Position numbers and translations under genes: made by a program
Part shown: one piece after another, positions 35,361-43,840 of the stretch
How positions within the stretch are numbered: the stretch's first letter is position 1
Layout: each line of letters begins with the position of its first letter
Notes under the pieces: model-generated
What the model saw: the letters and a program-made list of their open reading frames with translations, nothing else
Told to the model about the DNA's origin: nothing
Database searches by the model: none
Assembly (NCBI GenBank): GCA_016716525.1
Contig: JADJWE010000001.1
Coordinates: forward strand, 1,178,001 to 1,242,000
Origin: Candidatus Flexicrinis affinis
Lineage (GTDB): Bacteria; Chloroflexota; Anaerolineae; Aggregatilineales; Phototrophicaceae
DNA: 64,000 bases
Direction of reading: 5' to 3'

Positions 35361-37976
35361 CTAGGCCTTCGCCTTGAGCTCCGAGAGCCGTTCCGCATTC
35401 TTGGCAAATGATGCCGACATCTCCGCAAGCGAGTCGCGCTCGCGTTGGACGACTTCAGGCCGCGCACGGCTGGTAAAGCCCTCGTTGGCCAGCATCGACT
35501 CGCTCTTGGCGATGCGCGCCGCCAGCGCTGTTTGTTCTTTCTCGAGACGTTCGATCTCTGCCGCGTAATCGATCAGGCCGGCCATCGGCAGATAGAGCAC
35601 AGCGTCGCTAACCACGACCGATGCCGAGTCTTCTGGCGCGGCTGAGACGAACGTCACCGCCGGCACGTTGCACAGCCGGGCGAATAGGAACGCATGCGTC
35701 TCGATATTGGCGCGATGGCTGCCCGGATTGATCGCCGCCGTCACCTTCTTGCTTGGCTCGACGCCGTATTCGGACCGCACGAGTCGCACACTGCGGATCA
35801 TCTCGATCAGCACGTTCATATCCGCTTCAGCTCGGTCATCGACGCGAGATGTGTCCAGCGTCGGCCACGGCGCGACGATGATCAGCCCGCTGCGAGCCGG
35901 CAGATAACTCCAGATTTCCTCGGTCACGTACGGCATGAACGGGTGCAGCAGGCGCAGACTGGCTTCCAGAACGTGGAACAGCACGTTCAACGTCCGGTCG
36001 CGTGCCGCGGTATCCTCGCCATACAGCGCATTCTTGCTCGCCTCGATGTACCAATCCGCGAACTCGTCCCACAGGAACGCCCGGATCTGGCGCCCTGCCT
36101 CACCGAACTGGTAGATGTCGAACAGGTGCTGCACACTGTCGATCAGCCTATTCAGGCGGCTGAGTATCCACCGCGATGGCACATCCAATTCGCCCAATGC
36201 GGGCAGTGAGGGCGTGAATCCATCCGGCAGCGCGGACGTGACGAAGTTGGTCATCTGCCACAGCTTATTGACGAACTTCCACTCGCTCTCGACACGGTCG
36301 ACATCGAGGTTGACATCGTTGCCGGGCGTGCCGCTGGTGATCAGCGTCAGGCGCAGCGGGTCGGTGCCGTACTTATCCATAATGTCGAGCGGATCGACGA
36401 CGTTGCCAAGCGTCTTGCTAATCTTGCGGCCGAATTTGTCGCGGACGAGGCCATGCAGGTACACCGTGTGGAACGGAGCCTGATCGGTGAACCACAGCCC
36501 GAACATGATCATGCGCGCCACCCAGAAGAACAGGATGTCGTGCCCGGTCTCCATGACGTGCGTTGGGTAGAAGCGCTTCAGATCGTCAGTTTGCTCTGGC
36601 CAGCCCAGCGTGCTAAACGGCCACAAGCCGCTGCTGAACCACGTGTCGAGCACGTCGTTGTCCGGCGTCCAGCCATCTCCAGCGGGTGCGGTCTTGCCAA
36701 CGTGAATCTCGCCGTTCGGCCCATGCCACGCCGGAATCCGATGCCCCCACCACAGTTGGCGGCTGATGCACCAGTCCTCGATATTCTCGAGCCAGTGGAA
36801 GAACACCTTCTCGAAGCGTTCGGGCACGAAGCGGATCTTGCCCGTGCGCACGGCGTCGAGCGCCTTGTCGGCCAGCGGCTTCATGCGCACCCACCACTGC
36901 TCGGACAGCAGCGGTTCGATCACTTCGCCGCCGCGTTGGCTGCGTGGCACGACCATCGTGTGCTCTTTGACCTCGATCGTCAGGCCGGCGGCCTCCATAT
37001 CAGCCCATATAGCCTTGCGCGCATCGAAGCGATCCAGACCGGCGTACTTGCCGCCGTTCTCGTTGATGGTGGCATCCTTGTTCATCACGTTGACCAGTGC
37101 AAGGCCGTGCCGCTGACCAATTTCATAGTCGTTGAAGTCGTGCGCAGGCGTGATCTTAAGCGCGCCGGTGCCGAATTCGCGGTCGACATACTCGTCCGCA
37201 ATGACCGGGATTGGTCGGTTCAAGACAGGAACGCGCGCGGTCTTGCCGATCAGGTGACGGTATCGATCGTCCTCGGGATGCACGCACACGGCGGTATCGC
37301 CCAGGATGGTCTCAGGACGGGTCGTAGCGACTGGCAGGAAATCACCCCCGTCAATCGGGTATTTGAAGAAGTACAGCTTGCCGGCCTCTTCCTCGCGCTC
37401 CACCTCGACGTCGGAGACGGCCGTCTGCAAGCCCGGCGACCAGTTGACGAGGCGCGGGCCGCGGTAAATAAGCCCCTGCTCGTGCAGGCGGATGAACACG
37501 TCGTTCACCGCGCTCGACAACCCTTCGTCGAGCGTGAACCGTTCGCGCGACCAGTCGCACGACGCGGCAAGGCGGCGGAGCTGTCGCGTGATGGTGCCGC
37601 CAGCCTCGCGCTTCCACTGCCAAGTCCGCTCGATGAAGGCCTCGCGGCCGATGTCGTGACGTGAAGTGCCTTCGGCCTCGAGAAGCCGCTCGACCACCAG
37701 ATGGGTGGCGATGCTGGCGTGGTCGGTGCCGGGCACCCATAGGGCGGCTTTGCCGCGCATACGCTCATAGCGGATCATAAGGTCTTCGAGCGACGCGAAC
37801 AAGGCGTGACCGATATGCAGCGCTCCGGTAATGTTGGGCGGCGGCATCGAAATGACAAATGGCTCGGCGTCTGGTCCGGCAACTTCCGGCTTGAACCAGC
37901 CTTCGCGCTCCCAGCGCTCGTAGATGCGCTGTTCGGCCTCGGCAAAGTCGAAGTTTTTGGGCATGGGTTCGGGCAT
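35361..37976 (-). CDS. valS: Valine-tRNA ligase
   Basis: 871-residue class I synthetase. The HIGH signature is PPPNITGALHIGHAL near the N terminus and the KMSKS-type loop is GRKISKTLGNVVDP. The editing domain lies between them (DTAVCVHPEDDRY, GTGALKITPAHDFNDYEIG). The anticodon-binding helical domain follows about residue 600 and the C-terminal coiled coil (AAEIERLEKEQTALAARIAKSE) contacts tRNA. GGAG precedes the ATG. It is the second gene of a transcript that begins with a T-box leader and a methyltransferase gene 18 bases upstream, so its expression should rise when tRNA-Val is uncharged. Confidence 0.97.
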   Translation of the reverse strand: MPEPMPKNFDFAEAEQRIYERWEREGWFKPEVAGPDAEPFVISMPPPNITGALHIGHALFASLEDLMIRYERMRGKAALWVPGTDHASIATHLVVERLLEAEGTSRHDIGREAFIERTWQWKREAGGTITRQLRRLAASCDWSRERFTLDEGLSSAVNDVFIRLHEQGLIYRGPRLVNWSPGLQTAVSDVEVEREEEAGKLYFFKYPIDGGDFLPVATTRPETILGDTAVCVHPEDDRYRHLIGKTARVPVLNRPIPVIADEYVDREFGTGALKITPAHDFNDYEIGQRHGLALVNVMNKDATINENGGKYAGLDRFDARKAIWADMEAAGLTIEVKEHTMVVPRSQRGGEVIEPLLSEQWWVRMKPLADKALDAVRTGKIRFVPERFEKVFFHWLENIEDWCISRQLWWGHRIPAWHGPNGEIHVGKTAPAGDGWTPDNDVLDTWFSSGLWPFSTLGWPEQTDDLKRFYPTHVMETGHDILFFWVARMIMFGLWFTDQAPFHTVYLHGLVRDKFGRKISKTLGNVVDPLDIMDKYGTDPLRLTLITSGTPGNDVNLDVDRVESEWKFVNKLWQMTNFVTSALPDGFTPSLPALGELDVPSRWILSRLNRLIDSVQHLFDIYQFGEAGRQIRAFLWDEFADWYIEASKNALYGEDTAARDRTLNVLFHVLEASLRLLHPFMPYVTEEIWSYLPARSGLIIVAPWPTLDTSRVDDRAEADMNVLIEMIRSVRLVRSEYGVEPSKKVTAAINPGSHRANIETHAFLFARLCNVPAVTFVSAAPEDSASVVVSDAVLYLPMAGLIDYAAEIERLEKEQTALAARIAKSESMLANEGFTSRARPEVVQRERDSLAEMSASFAKNAERLSELKAKA

Positions 37977-37994
37977 GTGTGTGCTCCTGACTCT

Positions 37995-38780
37995 CTAGCG
38001 GCTCGCGGATAACGGCTTGCGTGCGACGAGCACCCGCTCGGAACGGTCGGGTTCGTCGGTGATGTCGGAAAAGCCCTGCTCGAGCAGGACGACCTTGACC
38101 TCGTCGGTCGACAGCGGGCGGTAGCGTACTCGCCGCTTTACCGTCGTGTAGCCGGGGCGCTCGCTGCCCTGTACGATGAACAGGTTTTGCGTCGCCAGTA
38201 CCGGCGGACCATCGTGCCATTCCCAAATGTCGAACGTGATGAACTCGCTTCCATCGTCGTTTTCGTGTACGAAACCGGGGATGAACTGGGGCCGATCCTC
38301 CATGAACGGGGCGAAGTCGCGCATTCCGATGACGAGCACGCCGCCGGGACGCAGCAGCTCGTGGAAGATCATTAGGGTCGTCTCGATCTCCTCGTCCTCG
38401 AGCAGATGAGGCAGGCTGTTGCCCTTGCACACGATCGCGTCGAACGGGCCGCTGACGATCTCCTGCAAGTGCAAGAAGTCGATCCGCTCGAACTGGATCT
38501 TCTCCAGCACGCCGTATTGTTCAGCGATTTCGCTGGCTTTGCGCAGCATGCCTGCGCTCGGGTCGCACGCCACGACATCGAAGCCCAGCTTAGCCAGCGC
38601 GACGGACTGTGTGCCCGCGCCGCAGGCGGCGTCGAGCACGCGCTCGACGCCCTTGTTGCGGAAGATCGCGCGCAGTGACAAGCCCTCGCGGTCGAGCTGG
38701 GCTTCCCAATCTCTGTAGAACAGGGGATAGTGCTCGGCGATCGAGTCGTAGAACGCGTTTGTGTCGTTGGTCCGCTGCAT
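37995..38780 (-). CDS. Class I SAM-dependent methyltransferase in the valS operon
   Basis: 261-residue Rossmann-fold methyltransferase. The SAM motif is VLDAACGAGTQSVALAKLGFDVVACD, followed by SAGMLRKASEIAEQ and FDAIVCKGNSLPHLL. The N-terminal segment FYDSIAEHYPLFYRDWEAQLDREG resembles small-molecule methyltransferases of the glycine/sarcosine and UbiE-like groups. The substrate is unknown. The ATG at 38780 lies directly after the T-box terminator; the frame is open a further 99 bases upstream but would run through the T-box. It is the gene next to the T-box, so it is controlled by tRNA-Val charging before valS is. Confidence 0.88.
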   Translation of the reverse strand: MQRTNDTNAFYDSIAEHYPLFYRDWEAQLDREGLSLRAIFRNKGVERVLDAACGAGTQSVALAKLGFDVVACDPSAGMLRKASEIAEQYGVLEKIQFERIDFLHLQEIVSGPFDAIVCKGNSLPHLLEDEEIETTLMIFHELLRPGGVLVIGMRDFAPFMEDRPQFIPGFVHENDDGSEFITFDIWEWHDGPPVLATQNLFIVQGSERPGYTTVKRRVRYRPLSTDEVKVVLLEQGFSDITDEPDRSERVLVARKPLSASR

Positions 38781-38790
38781 CGCGTACTCC

Positions 38791-39062
38791 AGAAAACAAA
38801 AAGCGCCATTCACCACACAAGGGCGAAAGGCGCAAGCTCCGCGGTACCACCTTGATTCCGTGTCGGGAAGACACGGCACTCGAACGCTGTAACGGGCTGG
38901 CCCGGCGCGGCTTACCCACGACGCGAGTCGCTTCTGCCGCGCAGCTCATGGGTGACGTTCGTTCGAACCGGATCGGCGGCCGCTTTCAGCCAAGGCGGGC
39001 GCTCTCTGCGCGGGGTCGCGAACTACTCTTCCCAATCGGTGCTGTTATGGGTATTGCGATGT
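38791..39062 (-). promoter_or_regulatory. T-box leader (valine specifier GUC)
   Basis: A tRNA-sensing leader read on the minus strand. In order: the stem I base GGGAAGAGTAG; the AG-bulge AGAGAG and GGCTGAAAGC distal parts; the specifier GTC at 38956-38954 within GAACGTCACC; stem III CCGTGTC/GACACGG (38858-38876); the conserved T-box AGGTGGTACCGCGG (38839-38852); and a terminator (GCGCC.../...GGCGC, 38793-38833) ending TTTTTGTTTT. Uncharged tRNA-Val should pair with the antiterminator and allow read-through into the methyltransferase and valS. GUC as specifier agrees with valS downstream. Confidence 0.93.
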
Positions 39063-39068
39063 GTGATC

Positions 39069-39098
39069 ACTGTAGCACGGGGCCGTCGCAGGCGTCAA
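39069..39098 (-). promoter_or_regulatory. Promoter of the T-box operon
   Basis: On the minus strand: TTGACG, an 18-base spacer, TACAGT. The predicted start is near 39062, about 20 bases before the T-box stem I. Confidence 0.65.
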
Positions 39099-39138
39099 TC
39101 CCTCGGATTTGGGGCAAGTGACGGTAACACGCTCACCG

Positions 39139-39168
39139 TTGTATTTCGGTCGGAGGCGGCTGTATCAT
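39139..39168 (+). promoter_or_regulatory. Possible promoter of the yajC-secDF operon
   Basis: TTGTAT, an 18-base spacer, TATCAT, 28 bases before the yajC GTG. Both hexamers are 4-5/6 matches. Confidence 0.4.
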
Positions 39169-39195
39169 CCCACATAGCTTAGGTTAAGGGTTTGA

Positions 39196-39537
39196 GTGCG
39201 AACGATGCAGGAATGGGTTGTACTGGCGGCGGTAATGCTGCTCGGGCTAGCGGGCTATTGGTCGCTGGTGATCTTTCCGAAGCAGCGCGAATTCAGCAAG
39301 CGGCAACGGCTGGTTCGCACGCTGGCAGAGGGCGATGAGGTCATCACCGCCGGTGGATTCATCGCGCAAGTCATCGAGATTCGCGGTGACGAGGGCATCG
39401 CCGTGATCGAGATCGCGCCGGGCGTACGGGTCCGCGCTGTAACGGCATCGCTGCTTCAGCAGTTCGATCCCGAAGAACTGGCTCGCAACGCGCAGATGGG
39501 CCGCCAAGCGGAAGAGGCCGGTGAACAGCATGCTTAG
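39196..39537 (+). CDS. yajC: Preprotein translocase subunit YajC
   Basis: 113 residues: an N-terminal membrane helix (VVLAAVMLLGLAGYWSLVIFP) followed by QREFSKRQRLVRTLAEGDEVITAGGFIAQVIEI, the family's conserved cytoplasmic part. It associates with SecDF at the Sec channel. AAGGG precedes the GTG by 6 bases; an ATG 9 bases on is an alternative. First gene of the secDF operon. Confidence 0.93.
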   Translation: MRTMQEWVVLAAVMLLGLAGYWSLVIFPKQREFSKRQRLVRTLAEGDEVITAGGFIAQVIEIRGDEGIAVIEIAPGVRVRAVTASLLQQFDPEELARNAQMGRQAEEAGEQHA

Positions 39538-39570
39538 CTTTGTGCGCCGGCAGCTTGAGGCCAGCATGTA

Positions 39571-40269
39571 ATGAAGCGTACGGTGCGCTGGTTCACGCTC
39601 CTGTCATTTGCAGCGGTCATCGTTGTTGGTGTGCGTCAGTCTTCTGTCGCGGCTCAGGGTATACCGACGGTTGCTCAGGCAGACGGCGCCGAATCAACCG
39701 GGATTCCGCTCGAACTGGTCGATCTTTCCGGGCTGACGGCCGCCGACACCGCGCTGCTGATTGACCAACTGATACTGACGACCGCTCAGGTCGAGCGTGG
39801 CGTGTCGAGCACCACATTGTCGGACGCGGTGCCGCCGCGCCATTTGCACCCGGTGACAAGCCAGCCGTTTACAACAGTATTGACCGGTGCTGCCGTTGCG
39901 CACGCTGAAGCGCACTTTGACTCGATCACTGGCAGCCACCGGGTCGACGTTGAACTGAGTGATGCTGGCGGCGAAGTGTTGGCTACGTTCACGGAGTCGC
40001 GTATCGGCGAGGCGATGGGCATCGTCGTTGACGGGCGAGTCGTGTCGGCGCCGATTGTCCGCACCCGGCTCGGTAAGCGATTTGTCGTCGAAGGCAGTTT
40101 CAGCGCGGAGGAGGCGCGAGAACTGGCGGCTCGGCTGATGAATGCGAGCCCATTGCCGCGGGACGCTTTCCCGGATATCAGCGATCTCCAACTTCTTCCG
40201 GTAGATTTCAGCTTGATCGTAGACTCAATCGGTGCGATTCTTCTTCTCGTTGTGATCCTGCGCTTGTAG
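39571..40269 (+). CDS. Stand-alone SecD P1-head-domain paralogue
   Basis: 232 residues. An N-terminal signal or anchor (TVRWFTLLSFAAVIVVGV) is followed by an exterior domain that matches the head of the SecD encoded two genes on: LIDQLILTTAQ versus LIDQRVLTTAQ, SQPFTTVLTGA versus GQPFSTALTGA, and RIGEAMGIVVDGRVVSAP versus RVGEPMAIVLDSVVLSAP. A C-terminal membrane helix (FSLIVDSIGAILLLVVILRL) ends the protein. It lacks the P1 base and the five-helix SecD membrane domain, but the frame is intact and the signal peptide is in place, so it is not simply a broken SecD. It may pack against SecDF or YajC at the membrane; this is inference. Confidence 0.8.
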   Translation: MKRTVRWFTLLSFAAVIVVGVRQSSVAAQGIPTVAQADGAESTGIPLELVDLSGLTAADTALLIDQLILTTAQVERGVSSTTLSDAVPPRHLHPVTSQPFTTVLTGAAVAHAEAHFDSITGSHRVDVELSDAGGEVLATFTESRIGEAMGIVVDGRVVSAPIVRTRLGKRFVVEGSFSAEEARELAARLMNASPLPRDAFPDISDLQLLPVDFSLIVDSIGAILLLVVILRL

Positions 40270-40462
40270 AGTCACCGACCACATAGCATCAATCGTTCAG
40301 TCAGAGGGTGGAAAGACCGGCGCACGAAGCCGTTCTTGCCCTATGTACTGCCGGACGGGTCTATCTTCTGGCTCGCACTCATTCCTCACGGGCACAACGC
40401 GGCCTATGCCAATTCAGCCATGTGGCTGATCACGGCAAGCGGCCAACAGGGAGAGGTTATCG
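40270..40462 (+). other. Gap between the SecD head paralogue and secD
   Basis: 193 bases. From 40336 a frame reads on with coding-like codon use (PYVLPDGSIFWLALIPHGHNAAYANSAMWLITASG) but runs 134 bases into secD in another frame, and it has no ribosome site or recognised family. It may be a decayed gene end or chance. The SecD ribosome site GGGAGAGG lies at the right end. Confidence 0.3.
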
Positions 40463-41881
40463 ATGACACGTTATTACCGATGGATGGTACTCGTTACCCT
40501 CCTAACGGCATTTGCGATCTGGGTCGCGACGCCGCTGTCCAACGGGTTCACGCTCGACACGGACAACGACGGCCAGCCCGACCTCGCGATCAATGAGCAG
40601 CCCCTAGGCCTCGATTTGGTTGGCGGCGTGCGCGTGCTGCTCGAAGCTGCGTTGCCATTCGGGACGTACTCCCGTGACGACTTGCAGCGCGCTGCCGAAA
40701 ATGTCGAGCGCCGCGTCAACGGCCTCGGACTGACTGAGGCGACGGTACAGGTCGTCGGAGACACGCGCATTCTGGTCGAACTGCCGGGTGTAACCGACAA
40801 GCAGCAGGCCGTCGATACGATCAAGGCTACGGCGCTGCTCGAGTTTGTCGACTTCGGCGGGCTGAGTGGGGGTGAGGTCTCAAGCCTGATCGATCAGCGC
40901 GTGCTCACCACTGCGCAGGATCAACTGCTGCGCGCGCGTGAAGAGGCAGGCGATGCGGGCGCGCGGGCGTTTGCACCGACAATTTTGAACCCACGTACAG
41001 GTCAGCCGTTCAGCACGGCATTGACCGGCGCCGACCTTGCGGCGGCAGCGGCGCAGTTCGACATCAACTCCGGTGACTTCTACATCGCTGTCGAACTGAC
41101 CGACGCAGGCGCAGCAGCGTTCTCAACCTACACCGGGTCGCGGGTTGGTGAGCCAATGGCGATCGTGCTTGACAGCGTCGTGCTGTCAGCCCCGTACATC
41201 CGCGACCGGCTCGATCGACGGTTCGTCATCGAAGGCGACTTCACCCAGGACGAAGCCAACACCCTCGCGCTTCAACTGCGCAGCGGTGCGCTTCCGATCC
41301 CGCTGCGGGAAGAGGCCGTGACCGACGTCGGAGCGACGCTCGGGCAGCAGTCCGTCAACCTGAGCATCCGCGCCGGCATCATCGGCGTGATCGTCGTGTT
41401 GACGTTTATGGTGTTGTATTATCGTGTTCCAGGCACCGCGGCCGCGCTGGCGTTGCTCGTGTTCGCAGTCCTCAATCTCGCAATATTCAAACTGCTGCCG
41501 GTCACGCTCACACTGCCAGCGATCACCGGGTTCCTCATCTCGATCGGGACGGCGGTCGACGGCAACATCCTGATCTTCGAACGCATCAAGGAAGAACTGC
41601 GGGCCGGCAAGCCTCTCGGCACCGCGCTCGACAACGGCTTTAGCCGGGCCTGGGGCTCGATCCGGGACTCGAACACGTCGACCATCATCATCTGCGCGGT
41701 GCTCTTCTTCTTCGGCCAAACGCCCGGAGCAAGCGTAGTCAGCGGCTTCGCGATCACGCTGATCCTCGGCCTGGTCATCAACCTGTTCACGGCCACGATT
41801 GTGACGCGGACATTCCTCTATATCCTCGCGCAGTGGCTGCAGAAGCCGCTGACCGAGCGCAAATGGCTGTTGGGCGCGTAG
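40463..41881 (+). CDS. secD: Protein translocase subunit SecD
   Basis: 472-residue RND-family partner of SecYEG that uses the proton gradient to pull exported proteins out. The N-terminal helix is followed by GLDLVGGVRVLLEA, the P1 base (VERRVNGLGLTEATVQVVGDTRILVELPG), the P1 head, and five membrane helices with VDGNILIFERIKEELRAG and GFSRAWGSIRDSNTSTIIICAVLF. The conserved Asp in TAVDGNILIFERI is needed for proton flow. Cotranscribed with secF, 21 bases on. Confidence 0.96.
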   Translation: MTRYYRWMVLVTLLTAFAIWVATPLSNGFTLDTDNDGQPDLAINEQPLGLDLVGGVRVLLEAALPFGTYSRDDLQRAAENVERRVNGLGLTEATVQVVGDTRILVELPGVTDKQQAVDTIKATALLEFVDFGGLSGGEVSSLIDQRVLTTAQDQLLRAREEAGDAGARAFAPTILNPRTGQPFSTALTGADLAAAAAQFDINSGDFYIAVELTDAGAAAFSTYTGSRVGEPMAIVLDSVVLSAPYIRDRLDRRFVIEGDFTQDEANTLALQLRSGALPIPLREEAVTDVGATLGQQSVNLSIRAGIIGVIVVLTFMVLYYRVPGTAAALALLVFAVLNLAIFKLLPVTLTLPAITGFLISIGTAVDGNILIFERIKEELRAGKPLGTALDNGFSRAWGSIRDSNTSTIIICAVLFFFGQTPGASVVSGFAITLILGLVINLFTATIVTRTFLYILAQWLQKPLTERKWLLGA

Positions 41882-41902
41882 GCGCGGGCAAGGACGACAC
41901 AC

Positions 41903-42868
41903 ATGTTCAACTTGGTAGAACGCCGGCGCTGGTTCTTTCTTCTCTCGGCCGCGGTCATCCTGCCCGGCATCATCGCGATGGTCTACTCGACGCTCACCAC
42001 TGGTGCGCCGTTTCGGCTGAGTATCGAATTCGTCGGTGGGAGCATCTATGACCTGCGATTCGAGGAAGAAACGGTCACGGAGGACGCCCTGCGCGACGTG
42101 TTCGCGCGTTACGACGGCGCGAACGTCACGGTTCAGCGCAATGTCGACAGTGGCGGAAACGAGCGATGGTCGGTACGCGGTTCGTTTCTCGAGCAAGCTG
42201 TCGTCGACGACTTGTTCAACGATCTCGAATCAATCGCCCCGCTCGACCGCGAGAGCACGTTGACGGAACGTGTTAGCGAGACGATCGGGGCGGAAGTTGC
42301 TCGCGCGGCGTTCTTCGCCGTGTTTGCCGGCGGAGTTATCGTAACGCTGTTTATCGTAGTCGCATTCCGTACAGTACCGAAGGCGTTGCGCTACGGCCTG
42401 TGCGCGATTGCGGCGATGATCCACGACGTGCTGGTGGTCATGGGGGTTGCATCGATCGCCGGGCTGCTGCTCGGGTGGGAGGTCGACGCGCTGTTCCTCA
42501 CGGCCGTATTGACCATTCTTGCCTTCAGCGTGCAGGACTCGATCGTATTGTTCGACCGCATCCGCGAGAACATCCCGCGCTATCTGGGCGAACCGTACGA
42601 GACCATCGTCAACCGTAGCATCTGGGAGACGATCCACCGCTCGCTCGCGACGCAGCTCAACGCGTTCTTCATCATGGCAGCGATCCTGCTGTTCGGCGGC
42701 GACACCATCAAGCAGTTCATCGCCATTCTGTTCATTGGACTGTTGAGCGGGACGTACTCGTCGATCTTTACGGCCGTGCCGCTGCTGGTGGCGTGGGAGA
42801 AGGGCGAAATCCCGCTGATGTCACGGCTTGGGTCGCTTGTCCCGCCGCCGCTTCCTGTCGAGGAGTAG
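41903..42868 (+). CDS. secF: Protein translocase subunit SecF
   Basis: 321 residues. It opens FNLVERRRWFFLLSAAVILPGI and has SIEFVGGSIYDLRFEE, the P4-domain start. The membrane half contains VQDSIVLFDRIRENIPRYLG (the conserved proton-pathway Asp) and RSIWETIHRSLATQLNAFF. Six membrane helices are expected. It forms a complex with SecD and YajC. The alcohol dehydrogenase gene begins 9 bases later on the same strand. Confidence 0.96.
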   Translation: MFNLVERRRWFFLLSAAVILPGIIAMVYSTLTTGAPFRLSIEFVGGSIYDLRFEEETVTEDALRDVFARYDGANVTVQRNVDSGGNERWSVRGSFLEQAVVDDLFNDLESIAPLDRESTLTERVSETIGAEVARAAFFAVFAGGVIVTLFIVVAFRTVPKALRYGLCAIAAMIHDVLVVMGVASIAGLLLGWEVDALFLTAVLTILAFSVQDSIVLFDRIRENIPRYLGEPYETIVNRSIWETIHRSLATQLNAFFIMAAILLFGGDTIKQFIAILFIGLLSGTYSSIFTAVPLLVAWEKGEIPLMSRLGSLVPPPLPVEE

Positions 42869-42877
42869 AAGCTGCCG

Positions 42878-43840
42878 ATGTTTGCTGCTGTTCTATCCGA
42901 TCGCCTCGGCGTGACCGCCGACTATCGGAATCCTGTGCCGGGAGCGCATCAGTGTTTAGTGCGCGTGATTTCGGCCGGTATCTGCAACACCGACCTCGAA
43001 TTGGTGAAGGGTTACATGGGGTTCCGCGGGGTGCTCGGGCATGAGTTTGTCGGCATTGTCGAGCACGGGCCAGGGCATCTGATCGGCCGGCGCGTGGTCG
43101 GGGAGATCAATGTCGCGTGCGGTAAGTGCGATATGTGCCGCGATGGCGTCCCGTCACAATGCCGGAATCGCACCACCGTGGGGATCGACCGGCACGACGG
43201 TGCGTTTGCCGAGTATCTCGCGCTGCAGACGAACTGCCTGCACGTAGTCCCCAACAGCGTGAGCGATGACGAAGCGGTGTTTGTCGAGCCGTTAGCGGCG
43301 GCGCTTGAGATCCTGGAAATGGAGCCGATCCGTCCAACGGACGAAGTCGTGTTGATCGGTGCTGGGAAGCTGGGCCTGTTGTGTGCGCAGGTCATCAAGC
43401 TGACCGGCGCGAGGCTTCGCGCGGTCACACGGCGCCAACGGCAGGTCGACTTGCTGCGCAAGTGGGGGATCGAGCCCGTCCGCATCGACGACATTGCGCC
43501 GGCGAGTGTCGATGTCGTCGTGGATTGCACCGGGGCCAGCGAAGGTTTCGCCGCCGCGTTATCGCTGGTGCGGCCGCGCGGCGTTATCCACCTCAAATCG
43601 ACGTACGTCGGCCTGCCTCTTGCGGACCTAACCAAAGTCGTGGTGGCTGAAGTTCGTGTGATCGGAAGCCGGTGCGGTCCGTTCCCCGCAGCACTGCGGC
43701 TGCTGGAAACGAAGGCTGTCGACGTGCTGCCGCTGATCGATGCACGCTATCCTCTGCGGGAAGCCGTGACGGCCTTCGAGCACGCGGCACGGCCCGGTGC
43801 GCTCAAGGTTCTGCTGGACGTTACGCCGCGGGAACGGTGA
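42878..43840 (+). CDS. Zinc-dependent MDR alcohol dehydrogenase
   Basis: 320-residue medium-chain dehydrogenase/reductase. Catalytic zinc ligands are in SAGICNTDLELVKG (Cys) and LGHEFVG (His, Glu). The structural zinc loop is CGKCDMCRDGVPSQC. The NAD(P) motif is VVLIGAGKLGLLCAQVIKLTG. Such proteins act on sugars, polyols or small alcohols; the substrate is unknown. The last gene of the yajC-secDF transcript, with no evident link to secretion. Its end overlaps the convergent histidine kinase by 20 bases. Confidence 0.9.
   Translation: MFAAVLSDRLGVTADYRNPVPGAHQCLVRVISAGICNTDLELVKGYMGFRGVLGHEFVGIVEHGPGHLIGRRVVGEINVACGKCDMCRDGVPSQCRNRTTVGIDRHDGAFAEYLALQTNCLHVVPNSVSDDEAVFVEPLAAALEILEMEPIRPTDEVVLIGAGKLGLLCAQVIKLTGARLRAVTRRQRQVDLLRKWGIEPVRIDDIAPASVDVVVDCTGASEGFAAALSLVRPRGVIHLKSTYVGLPLADLTKVVVAEVRVIGSRCGPFPAALRLLETKAVDVLPLIDARYPLREAVTAFEHAARPGALKVLLDVTPRER

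Noticed and set aside
36453..37664. A 403-codon open frame on the plus strand
   Set aside because: Antisense to valS, with low-complexity composition and no family motif.
41186..42196. A 336-codon open frame on the minus strand
   Set aside because: Antisense to secD/secF; highly charged shadow product.
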